Shown here one piece after another: positions 25,687-32,098 of a stretch of DNA of 41,549 nt (position 1 is the stretch's first letter; each line of letters begins with the position of its first letter). A model generated the notes under the pieces. The model searched no databases and was not told the origin of the DNA. It was given only the letters and a program-made list of their open reading frames with translations. The position numbers and the translations under genes are program-made. Source of the stretch: Nitrospirota bacterium (GTDB lineage Bacteria > Nitrospirota > Thermodesulfovibrionia > UBA6902); contig JACQZE010000031.1 of assembly GCA_016207885.1 (NCBI GenBank), positions 1-41,549 of the forward strand. Direction: 5' to 3'.

Positions 25687-25779
25687 AATCTTCTAATATC
25701 TCATATTTTGTGATTGTATTTTCTTATTCATACAACTATGATATTCATATTCCAGCAAATACGGCTGGCAGTCTAATAA

Positions 25780-25793
25780 TTGTTCTGCGTATT
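25780..25793. repeat. 14-bp inverted repeat, left arm
   Basis: TTGTTCTGCGTATT is the reverse complement, with one mismatch, of AATACGCATAACAA at 26338-26351. The arms bracket the 25805-26335 gene, ending 11 bp before its ATG. They resemble the outer core boxes of integron attC sites. Confidence 0.55.
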
Positions 25794-25804
25794 AAAGAAA
25801 TAGC

Positions 25805-26335
25805 ATGGGCGTAGCTTCCAACAACAACTGGAAAGCCATTGCTGGGTTGGTCGCCGAATTGAAGCGCTGCGACGAATGCGGTGTTACAACCGCATCCATC
25901 GCAATGGCGTACATCTGCATCGATGCTCTTGCCAACCTCGCGCGGCCGGCGGACAAAGAAAAGGTTACTCGTGCAGATTTCAAGGAATGGGTAGAGAAGT
26001 ACCTTAAAGCCCATGCAGATCAGCCATATCACTATCGCGGCAAGGACGTCTACGCCGCGCGGTGCGCATTTCTACACACGTACGGTTCAGATGCCGAGTT
26101 ACATGATGAGGACCCTGACACAATCAAGTTCGGATATCATGATGGTGGAAAGCATGAGTACAACCCCGACATTGAGCCGCGCTTAGTTCTGATCGGAACG
26201 AAGTCGTTCGTAAATGATGTTGTTATTGGGGCGGAATCGTTTCTTCGCGAGTGCCAGAAAGATCAAGCGCTCCGAGAACGAGTTGAGTCCAGACTTCCGA
26301 AAGTGCTGCAAACACTGCCGTATCCAGCGCAATGA
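25805..26335 (+). CDS. Hypothetical protein of an accessory cassette (176 aa)
   Basis: This soluble, His- and Cys-containing 176-residue protein (KRCDECGVTTASIAMAYICI, YHYRGKDVYAARCAFLHTYG) is not recognised. The combination of ALANLARP and RCAFLHTYG is reminiscent of small HEPN-like or uncharacterised accessory proteins, but this is only an impression. Codon choice is more GC-rich than neighbouring accessory genes. There is no Shine-Dalgarno in front of the ATG. The gene is tightly bounded by a 14-bp inverted repeat, which suggests it moved in as a unit. Confidence 0.6.
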   Translation: MGVASNNNWKAIAGLVAELKRCDECGVTTASIAMAYICIDALANLARPADKEKVTRADFKEWVEKYLKAHADQPYHYRGKDVYAARCAFLHTYGSDAELHDEDPDTIKFGYHDGGKHEYNPDIEPRLVLIGTKSFVNDVVIGAESFLRECQKDQALRERVESRLPKVLQTLPYPAQ

Positions 26336-26337
26336 AC

Positions 26338-26351
26338 AATACGCATAACAA
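26338..26351. repeat. 14-bp inverted repeat, right arm
   Basis: AATACGCATAACAA begins 3 bp after the stop of the 25805-26335 gene and continues as CGCTCTAATC. GCATAAC with AACGC after it looks like the R''/L'' half of an attC site, but no matching GTTRRRY half is found before the next gene. Confidence 0.5.
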
Positions 26352-26381
26352 CGCTCTAATCATTCACATATCAAAGAGATG

Positions 26382-26410
26382 TAGACAACTGGCATGGTAT
26401 CATATATAAT
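26382..26410 (+). promoter_or_regulatory. Near-consensus promoter of the PIN toxin gene
   Basis: TAGACA (26382-26387), 17 bp, and a perfect TATAAT (26405-26410) put the transcription start at about 26416-26417, on the toxin ATG itself. No ribosome binding site lies before this ATG, so the mRNA is predicted to be leaderless. Confidence 0.55.
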
Positions 26411-26415
26411 ACCTA

Positions 26416-26844
26416 ATGAAGAAACCACAAATAGTTATTGACACGAATGTTATAGTTTCAGCGCTTCGGTCACAACGAGGTGCTTCCTACAAATTGTTGA
26501 TGGAAATTGGAAGTGATAAGTTTGATGTAAATATTTCAGTTCCATTGGTATTAGAGTACGAAGATGCTGCAAAGAGGTTAATCGGCAAGATAAGACTTAC
26601 GAAAAGAGATATTGAAGATGTACTTGACTATATATGTTCGGAAGCAAAACGATGGAAGATATTTTACTTATGGAGACCATACTTGAAAGATCCGAAAGAT
26701 GATATGGTACTGGAACTTGCAGTAACTTCAAAAAGCGATTTTATAGTTACTTATAACAAACGTGATTTTCAAAATATTAGAACTTTTGGTTTGCGGGTAG
26801 TAACACCAAAAGAAATATTGAAATTAACAGGGGTGATAAAATGA
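26416..26844 (+). CDS. PIN domain toxin of a toxin-antitoxin pair
   Basis: This 142-residue PIN-family protein (putative toxin component, COG1569 type) has IVIDTNVIVSAL (first acidic residue, Asp8), VLEYED near residue 48, a DPKDDMVLELA motif near residue 95 and FIVTYNKRDF near residue 115; these hold the acidic residues of PIN ribonucleases. The toxin comes first, and its stop overlaps the antitoxin start (ATGA), which is the reverse of the usual order but common for this subtype. The DNA is AT-richer than the flanking core genes. Confidence 0.88.
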   Translation: MKKPQIVIDTNVIVSALRSQRGASYKLLMEIGSDKFDVNISVPLVLEYEDAAKRLIGKIRLTKRDIEDVLDYICSEAKRWKIFYLWRPYLKDPKDDMVLELAVTSKSDFIVTYNKRDFQNIRTFGLRVVTPKEILKLTGVIK

Positions 26845-27077
26845 GTACGATTAGCCTGAGATTGCCTGATTCATTGCATGAAACGGCTCGTGAGTTAGCC
26901 AAAAAAGATCATGTGTCAATCAATCAATTTGTAGCTACGGCACTTGCGGAAAAAATATCAGCATTAATTACTGGCGAGTATCTCGAAAAAAGAGCTAAAA
27001 GAGGAAGCCGGAAGAAATTTGAAAAAGCCATGTCTAAAGTTGCAGATGTTGAACCGGATGATTATGACCGCCTGTGA
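26841..27077 (+). CDS. Ribbon-helix-helix antitoxin
   Basis: This 78-residue protein starts STISLRLPDSLHETARELAKK and continues VSINQFVATALAEKISAL, the typical beta-strand plus two helices of Arc/MetJ or HicB-like RHH repressors. The charged C-terminal tail would wrap and block the PIN toxin. It overlaps the toxin gene by 4 bp and probably represses the promoter at 26382-26410. Confidence 0.85.
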   Translation: MSTISLRLPDSLHETARELAKKDHVSINQFVATALAEKISALITGEYLEKRAKRGSRKKFEKAMSKVADVEPDDYDRL

Positions 27078-27086
27078 CCAAAAACA

Positions 27087-27220
27087 GTATCAACCAGATG
27101 GACGTGAACGAGTGCCACAGGACGCTTTTTCAGTTGAGCAGTGATTTGAGATTTGCAAATCGTATTCATGCTTTTTAACATTTTACAGTGGCACTCGTCA
27201 GTCATCAGGGCGTTAGGGGC
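27087..27220. other. Long imperfect hairpin, possible attC-like site
   Basis: CGAGTGCCAC (27109-27118) pairs perfectly with GTGGCACTCG (27188-27197). The pairing continues outward, with gaps, over about 15 further bases (AACCAGATG against CATCAGGGCGTT). The right end carries GGGCGTTAGGGG (27208-27219), like the R' box (GTTRRRY) of integron attC sites, and the loop is about 70 nt. It lies 3' of the antitoxin gene, the orientation expected for a cassette. It could equally be a relic of another hairpin element. Confidence 0.4.
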
Positions 27221-27236
27221 TGACGTTAATCCTTTC

Positions 27237-27410
27237 AAAACTTACAGGATGGAAGATTTATGGGATGATCTATGCCGACATGCCGCAGAAATACCATCCC
27301 CTTCATGGCATAATGACGTTCTTTTGCAGCGTGAAGGATTGGTATCTGAAGGGAAAGAATCCTTTACAGATTGGGAAAAAGCAAAAAAGAGTATCCGCGA
27401 AAAGTTGTGA
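27237..27410 (+). pseudogene. Truncated antitoxin of an addiction module (TIGR02574-like)
   Basis: The frame KTYRMEDLWDDLC, then AAEIPSPSWHNDVLLQREGL and SFTDWEKAKKSIREKL, matches the C-terminal three quarters of the putative addiction-module component family (pattern ...LWDDL...SPxWHxxxLxxR...W..AKxxIR). The usual N-terminal start (about 20 residues) is absent: upstream the frame runs into the hairpin at 27087-27220. Its TGA overlaps the GTG of the toxin remnant. A short internal start (ATG 27249) exists, but a functional product is unlikely. Confidence 0.7.
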
Positions 27411-27524
27411 AGATCAGAATCCTCGATTCGGCATCACAAGACCTGATGGAATGAAGTTGCAGTATATGCTGTGCTTGATTGCCGCAGGAATCCTGCATGG
27501 TTAAGAGAACGTTTGAATCGCTAA
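27407..27524 (+). pseudogene. RelE/ParE toxin remnant with internal deletion
   Basis: From GTG 27407 the frame gives KIRILDSASQDLME and then a TGA (27452-27454). In another frame, 27456-27524 gives VAVYAVLDCRRNPAWLRERL and a stop. These are the N- and C-terminal ends of a RelE/ParE-type toxin; about 60-70 middle residues are gone. With the truncated antitoxin, the module is dead at both ends. Gene order and the GTGA overlap with the antitoxin stop match intact modules of this type. Confidence 0.7.
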
Positions 27525-27537
27525 CATCACACCGCTC

Positions 27538-27936
27538 ATGCTGAAAACCATTAACATAAACACAAATTCAAGATGCGAGTTCATCGACATCACAGAGAAT
27601 GTGAATGATGCCCTTTCTGAATCAGGGATAAAGAGCGGCATATGTCATGTCTATGTCCCGCACACGACCGCGGGCGTGATGATAAATGAGGGCGCTGACC
27701 CTTCGGTGCAGAGAGATATTGAGAAGACCTTTTCAAGGCTGATCCCCCATCAGGGCGACTACAGGCATGATGAAGGAAACTCGGACGCTCATATCAAATC
27801 CATACTCACAGGCGCGTCTCAATCCGTGATAATTGACAATGGCAAGCTTGTGTTAGGCACATGGCAGTCGATCTTCTTCTGCGAGTTTGACGGGCCGAGA
27901 AATCGAAAAGCGATGGTAAAGATAACTTCAGGATGA
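27538..27936 (+). CDS. YjbQ family protein (UPF0047)
   Basis: This 132-residue protein of the YjbQ family has ICHVYVPHTTAGVMINEGADP, PHQGDYRHDEGNSDAHIKS and GTWQSIFFCEFDGPRNRK, the three conserved blocks, with the His and Glu residues thought to bind metal. Members have been described as having a weak secondary thiamine-phosphate synthase activity; the true role is unsettled. The 3' end overlaps the convergent diguanylate cyclase gene by 9 bp. It borders the accessory island. Confidence 0.9.
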   Translation: MLKTININTNSRCEFIDITENVNDALSESGIKSGICHVYVPHTTAGVMINEGADPSVQRDIEKTFSRLIPHQGDYRHDEGNSDAHIKSILTGASQSVIIDNGKLVLGTWQSIFFCEFDGPRNRKAMVKITSG

Positions 27937-29223
27937 GACTTTACTGTCCGGAACAATATAGGCCTCAACCCTGTTCTTCCCGTTCTTCTTTGCAAGATAC
28001 ATCGCTGTGTCGGCAAACTTTACTATATCTTCATCATCATCCAGATCTTCAAGCTGGCCGGAGGTCAGGCTGGTCACGCCGAGGCTTATGGTCACTTTGA
28101 TCTCTCTTCCGCTGCCGGCAGCTATGCTCAGGCCTTCTATCGCTTTTCTTATCCTCTCGGCAAATGTTCGAATGCCTTCAGGGTCAAGTTCAGGGGATAG
28201 AATGACGATCTCCTCTCCGCCGTAACGCGCCAATATATCCACCTCGCGGCAATTATTTCTTATCGTCTCTGCAACTTCTTTGAGTACAATATCACCTGCA
28301 TAGTGCCCGCATGTGTCGTTGATGCTCTTAAAGTCGTCTATGTCTATCATGATGCATCCGAGCAGCCGCTTGAACCTCACCGCCCTTCGTATCTCATCCC
28401 CCAGATGCTGAAACAGATACCTCCTGTTGTAGAGCCTGGTCAACTCGTCGGTAATTGCCATCTCCCTTATTTTGCTTTGAGCAAGGCTGTTCTTCTTCAT
28501 AAGTTCATAGACAAGAAACCGTATGATGCTGATGAGGATGGCGGATATGAGAAGGCCGAGCGCAATGATAATGTAGTTGTTATACCTGAGCACCTTCTCG
28601 GTGTCATCTATGTTATAACGGACGCTGATGCCGCCCCTCACGTCGCCGAATTTATAGCCCTGGTCAGCATGGCACTCAAGACAGGTCTCCTCAACATAGA
28701 GCGGCGCCATGTACCTGTAATAGTGTTTCCCGTCAATAACTTCCTTTTTGTATACCTCATTCAGCCCGTTTGAGAACAACGTTAACGCCTCCTTCTCAAA
28801 CTCATCAGGTTTATTCTCCGGGTTCAGGGGTATCAGGCTTGTTATATGGAAGGTGGACATACCGTATCTTGCAGATATCTCAGATATCTCTCTTGTCATG
28901 AGCGCCGGATTCTTTTTTGTGAAGACCTTTCCGTCAGCAGTAGCTATATCGGGGTCTTTAAGATAAGGATTTGATATAACACCCTCTTTCTTCTCCACAT
29001 AGACCCCGCCGTAACCGGCGTTCCACCTTCTTGTAAGAAGGATATTGTTAAAAGTGGTTCTCGCGCTCGCCTTGAGTTCCTCGTCAATAAGTTCATTGTT
29101 CCTTATGTAAAGCCCGGTAAAAATAGCGGATATTATCAGAATAATTACAATGGTTATATTTATCAGGAATACCCTGTATGATTTATCTGGAAATGACTTT
29201 TTATCTTTATTATTCTCTTTCAT
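27928..29223 (-). CDS. Diguanylate cyclase with periplasmic haem-c DUF3365 sensor
   Basis: This 431-residue membrane protein has TM1 at about 19-40, a periplasmic DUF3365 (Tll0287-like) domain at about 50-205 with CLECH (181-185) for covalent haem c, and TM2 at about 216-237. The GGDEF domain follows (TDELTRLYNRRYL, then RYGGEE at 333-338). GGEEI is an active variant, and RxxD (326-329) five residues before it is the product-inhibition I-site. It should make c-di-GMP in response to a redox or ligand signal at the haem. The sensor closely resembles that of the histidine kinase at 34627-36282. It is divergent from the small gene at 29334. Confidence 0.92.
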   Translation of the reverse strand: MKENNKDKKSFPDKSYRVFLINITIVIILIISAIFTGLYIRNNELIDEELKASARTTFNNILLTRRWNAGYGGVYVEKKEGVISNPYLKDPDIATADGKVFTKKNPALMTREISEISARYGMSTFHITSLIPLNPENKPDEFEKEALTLFSNGLNEVYKKEVIDGKHYYRYMAPLYVEETCLECHADQGYKFGDVRGGISVRYNIDDTEKVLRYNNYIIIALGLLISAILISIIRFLVYELMKKNSLAQSKIREMAITDELTRLYNRRYLFQHLGDEIRRAVRFKRLLGCIMIDIDDFKSINDTCGHYAGDIVLKEVAETIRNNCREVDILARYGGEEIVILSPELDPEGIRTFAERIRKAIEGLSIAAGSGREIKVTISLGVTSLTSGQLEDLDDDEDIVKFADTAMYLAKKNGKNRVEAYIVPDSKVSS

Positions 29224-29333
29224 TACTTATATTCTACAAATTTTTATTTATTTAACATAGTGATCGTATATTATCTTCCATATAACAGGTAAAATCTTTA
29301 TAATAGAAGCAACAGGATCCTCAGGAGGAACAA

Positions 29334-29498
29334 GTGAACAATAAAGTGGATATATGCGCTGTATGCGCATGGAGGGCTGACTGCAATAAAAAATTTTCCA
29401 TCAGCGGGAAAGATATCAGGTGTGCTGATTTCAGCAGGGATATATCTATAAAGGAAGCCCCGACTAAAGGCCGGGAAAGCGATTCGGATTCAAAATAG
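29334..29498 (+). CDS. Small four-cysteine protein (54 aa)
   Basis: A GTG start at 29334 lies 5 bp after a strong AGGAGG (29323-29328), and a TATAAT is present at 29299-29304. The 54-residue product has C8-x2-C11-x5-C17-x12-C30 (KVDICAVCAWRADCNKKFSI, then GKDIRCADFSRDI) and a charged, disordered tail. The spacing suggests a small metal or Fe-S knuckle. I believe similar short proteins exist in related genomes, but no function is known to me. It ends 8 bp before the convergent scpB stop. Confidence 0.7.
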   Translation: MNNKVDICAVCAWRADCNKKFSISGKDIRCADFSRDISIKEAPTKGRESDSDSK

Positions 29499-29506
29499 GA
29501 AACAGC

Positions 29507-30196
29507 CTACTCAATAGATTCAGATGGTTCGGATTCGGCCTGAGCCTCTACAGCGACCTTTTCATCTTCATCATCTGACAGAGACCCTGATCCATCAGCC
29601 TCAAGGCCTTCCCCGCTTTCCGGTAAAACTTCCAAACCTTCATCCGGGTTTTCATGGAAAGGCAGCATCAACCCCTCTGTCTCCTCAAAGTCCTTGAGCG
29701 TAGGAAGTTCAGACAGGTCCTTCAGCCCGAAATACTGGAGAAACTCTTTGGTGGTAGCATACATGAGCGGCCTGCCCGGCACCTCTTTTCTCCCGAGTAT
29801 CTTGATAAGCCTCCTCTCAAGAAGGGTCTTTATGACACCGTCGGAATTCACTCCCCTGACAGCTTCAATCTCAGACTTTATGATGGGCTGCTTATACGCG
29901 ATTATGGAGAGCGTTTCCAGCGACTGCTGTGAAAGTTTTGTAGGTATTGCCGTAGCGATAAGTTTTTTGACCCACGGAGCTGAAGCAGGATTCGTGACCA
30001 TCTGAACTCCTTCAGCCACCTCTACAATGAGAAGGCCGGAGTTCCTTAAAGAATATTCACTGATAAGCTCTTTGATATGCCCTTCTATCTCTTCTCTGCT
30101 CAGATCAAGTATCTTTTGCAGTGTTTCAACAGTAAGGGGCTCACCGGCTATAAATAGAATTGACTCAAGAACAGATTTTGTTTCTTTATCATCCAT
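29507..30196 (-). CDS. scpB: Segregation and condensation protein B
   Basis: This 229-residue protein has the two winged helices of ScpB: SVLESILFIAGEPLTVETLQKIL at the N-terminus, QQSLETLSIIAYKQPIIKSEIEAVRGVNSDGVIKTLLERRLI in the middle, and VPGRPLMYATTKEFLQYFGLKDLSELP. It partners SMC and ScpA in chromosome condensation. About 50 acidic residues follow the domain (DEGLEVLPESGEGLEADGSG...), a disordered tail. scpA is not adjacent in this window. It lies 7 bp downstream of the phospholipase-like gene. Confidence 0.94.
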   Translation of the reverse strand: MDDKETKSVLESILFIAGEPLTVETLQKILDLSREEIEGHIKELISEYSLRNSGLLIVEVAEGVQMVTNPASAPWVKKLIATAIPTKLSQQSLETLSIIAYKQPIIKSEIEAVRGVNSDGVIKTLLERRLIKILGRKEVPGRPLMYATTKEFLQYFGLKDLSELPTLKDFEETEGLMLPFHENPDEGLEVLPESGEGLEADGSGSLSDDEDEKVAVEAQAESEPSESIE

Positions 30197-30203
30197 AAGC
30201 TGA

Positions 30204-30941
30204 CTAAGACGCCCTTTTCAGATGCCTTCCGAGCGGATGATCTTTAAGGACATGTGAATCCTCGCCATTGGTTAAAACCTCAAATATATTCTTAAGCGAG
30301 TCCTCTTTGAATTTATAGATGTCAGAAACAGGTATCTCATTAGGAAAACGATTGTTAATGAACTTTGAGACATGTTTGCAATTCGGGAATCTCGAAATGA
30401 AAAGAAAGCCCTTGAATATCTTTTTGTTGGTCTTGAATGAGAACAATACCCTTTCAAGCATCTCCTCAAGAACAGGGTCATGCATCTTCTGAATGCCCTC
30501 ATCAAGGTGCTTTAATTTTCTCCTGTACTTCTTGTCCACCAGGCTCTCCGCCTTTATTTCAATTATTGAGTGGCTGAAAGGGATCCTGGACCTCTCCAGA
30601 TTGTGAACAAAAGTGTCCGCAGAAAGATGTGAGAGATAGCCGTATGCAAAGGCCTTCTGCCTGTCTGTTGCTGACTCCTCAAGCAGCCTCCACCCTATAT
30701 CCCAGCTGTGTGTGTTCTTGTCCTCTTCCTGATATTTTCTGCCGACAATGACATCAGCGCTCAGGTTCCCGTATAGAAAATCCTTTGCGTATCTTTTTAT
30801 GATGGAATAGACCCCGGCAGGTATAACGGCAGCGCCCGCGTCAATAACCTGATGCCCCAGATACAGGTGCGTAAGCGGCCCCCATGCATGCGCGAATGAA
30901 GGGACAAGAATTATGGACAAAAATAGAATTAAGATAAACAT
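30204..30941 (-). CDS. Zinc-dependent phospholipase C family protein
   Basis: This 245-residue secreted protein has a signal peptide ending AHA, then WGPLTHLYLGH. Cleavage after Ala19 would expose Trp20 as the new N-terminus, as in Bacillus PC-PLC where Trp1 helps bind zinc. Other likely ligands are His25, Asp63 (NLSADVIVG), His78 (THSWDIG) and His105/Asp109/His113 (YLSHLSADTFVHN). Substrate is unknown; relatives in Gram-negatives are poorly studied. It is 7 bp upstream of scpB on the same strand, though the two have no obvious functional link. Confidence 0.85.
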   Translation of the reverse strand: MFILILFLSIILVPSFAHAWGPLTHLYLGHQVIDAGAAVIPAGVYSIIKRYAKDFLYGNLSADVIVGRKYQEEDKNTHSWDIGWRLLEESATDRQKAFAYGYLSHLSADTFVHNLERSRIPFSHSIIEIKAESLVDKKYRRKLKHLDEGIQKMHDPVLEEMLERVLFSFKTNKKIFKGFLFISRFPNCKHVSKFINNRFPNEIPVSDIYKFKEDSLKNIFEVLTNGEDSHVLKDHPLGRHLKRAS

Positions 30942-31151
30942 ATATCTATAGTTTAAGTCATATTCTTATAAAAAAGCTATAGGGATACAAGTGACAACCA
31001 TGATAAATAAGCTCTGCAATATTGACAGAGAACGGTTTTTGATATACATTGTTATATAATCATTGCTCAAATACTTAATTAGCCTGCTTTATTATTATAA
31101 ATTAGGCGGTTCAGATATTATTTAATTATAATCAATGGGAGACATTCTAAA

Positions 31152-31544
31152 ATGAAAGCAAAAAGCAAGGATAAATCAGCTGTTAAACTGATCATTAAGA
31201 AGAAAAAACAGGCTAAGCCTTTAAAAGAACCGGTAACCAGCGGCATTAAAAAACAATACCTGAAGACCAAAGAGGAATGCAGGGTCACCTTCAGGCTGCC
31301 GGAAGATGCGGCGCATGAAGCCGGTTCAGCATCTATAGTAGGTGACTTTAATAATTGGAGCATAAGTGAAACACCAATGAAAAAACTCAAGAACGGTGAT
31401 TTTACCGTAACCATTTCATTGCCCTGCAATAAAGAGTACAGATTCAGGTACCTGATCGACGGTAACCGGTGGGAGAATGACTGGTTCGCCGACAAATACC
31501 TGCCAAACTGCTACGGTTGTGATGATTCAGTAGTGGTTGTTTAA
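31152..31544 (+). CDS. CBM48/AMPK-type glycogen-binding domain protein
   Basis: This 130-residue protein has a lysine-rich N-terminus (residues 1-40, SKDKSAVKLIIKKKKQAKP) followed by one early-set/isoamylase N-like domain: CRVTFRLPEDAAHEAGSASI, VGDFNNWSISETPMKKL, YRFRYLIDGNRWENDWFADKY. The FNNW and RYLIDG motifs are typical of CBM48 glycogen or starch binding. No catalytic domain is attached. The basic tail may tether it to nucleic acid, membrane or a partner. A GGGAG sits about 10 bp before the ATG. It is probably cotranscribed with the yhcH-like gene 11 bp on. Confidence 0.85.
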   Translation: MKAKSKDKSAVKLIIKKKKQAKPLKEPVTSGIKKQYLKTKEECRVTFRLPEDAAHEAGSASIVGDFNNWSISETPMKKLKNGDFTVTISLPCNKEYRFRYLIDGNRWENDWFADKYLPNCYGCDDSVVVV

Positions 31545-31555
31545 CATACTGCATA

Positions 31556-32008
31556 ATGATATTCGACAAGATACCGAATTTTATTAAATACCAGTGTGTC
31601 CATAACCATTTCATCGATATATTAAAATTCCTGGATGCAGAACCGATTGCAGATCGTCCTGATGGGAGATATGAAATTAATCATCAGGGATCTTATGTAG
31701 CAATTGAATCCTACCAAACAAAAGATACCCCGGATTGCTTTATTGAATGCCATAGGAAATACATAGATGTCCAGATCATGATTGATGGTGTTGAAGGCAT
31801 GGGCGTCTGCCGCAAATCCGAATGTGATGAGCCTTCTCCATATGACGAAGAAAAGGACCTTCAGAAATTAAAAGGAGATGCTGATATGCTTACTTTCAGA
31901 GCTGGAAGTTTCATGGTATTTTTCCCGGATGACGCGCATATGCCCAAGATTAAATATGGAGACTCATCGGGGATGGTGAGGAAAGCTGTCTTTAAAGTCC
32001 CTGTATAG
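31556..32008 (+). CDS. YhcH/YjgK/YiaL family protein
   Basis: This 150-residue cupin-like protein of the DUF386 family has MIFDKI at the start, GRYEINHQGSYVAIESYQTK, ECHRKYIDVQIMIDGVEGMGV (HRKYIDVQ is the hallmark) and FMVFFPDDAHMPKI with the metal-ligand Asp/His. Members include YhcH (linked to sialic-acid use) and EbgC; they are thought to act on small sugars as anomerases or isomerases. No sialic-acid genes are nearby, so the substrate is open. A strong terminator follows. Confidence 0.9.
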   Translation: MIFDKIPNFIKYQCVHNHFIDILKFLDAEPIADRPDGRYEINHQGSYVAIESYQTKDTPDCFIECHRKYIDVQIMIDGVEGMGVCRKSECDEPSPYDEEKDLQKLKGDADMLTFRAGSFMVFFPDDAHMPKIKYGDSSGMVRKAVFKVPV

Positions 32009-32042
32009 AACCGGCTTTATAACTGATACGAAATCAAACAAA

Positions 32043-32072
32043 AAGAGGGCGGAGCAACCGCCCCGCCCTCTT
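32043..32072. terminator. Bidirectional intrinsic terminator
   Basis: AAGAGGGCGGAGC pairs with the second arm ending CCGCCCTCTT (stem about 13 bp with one mismatch, loop 3 nt). It lies 34 bp after the yhcH stop and 26 bp from the hao stop, so it can serve both convergent genes. Runs of A before and T after are short. Confidence 0.75.
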
Positions 32073-32098
32073 CTGCAACATTTAATCATATATCAATC

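Noticed and set aside
28303-28773. A 156-codon open frame antisense to the diguanylate cyclase
   Set aside because: The opposite strand encodes a clear DUF3365-GGDEF protein with all motifs; the antisense product resembles no family.
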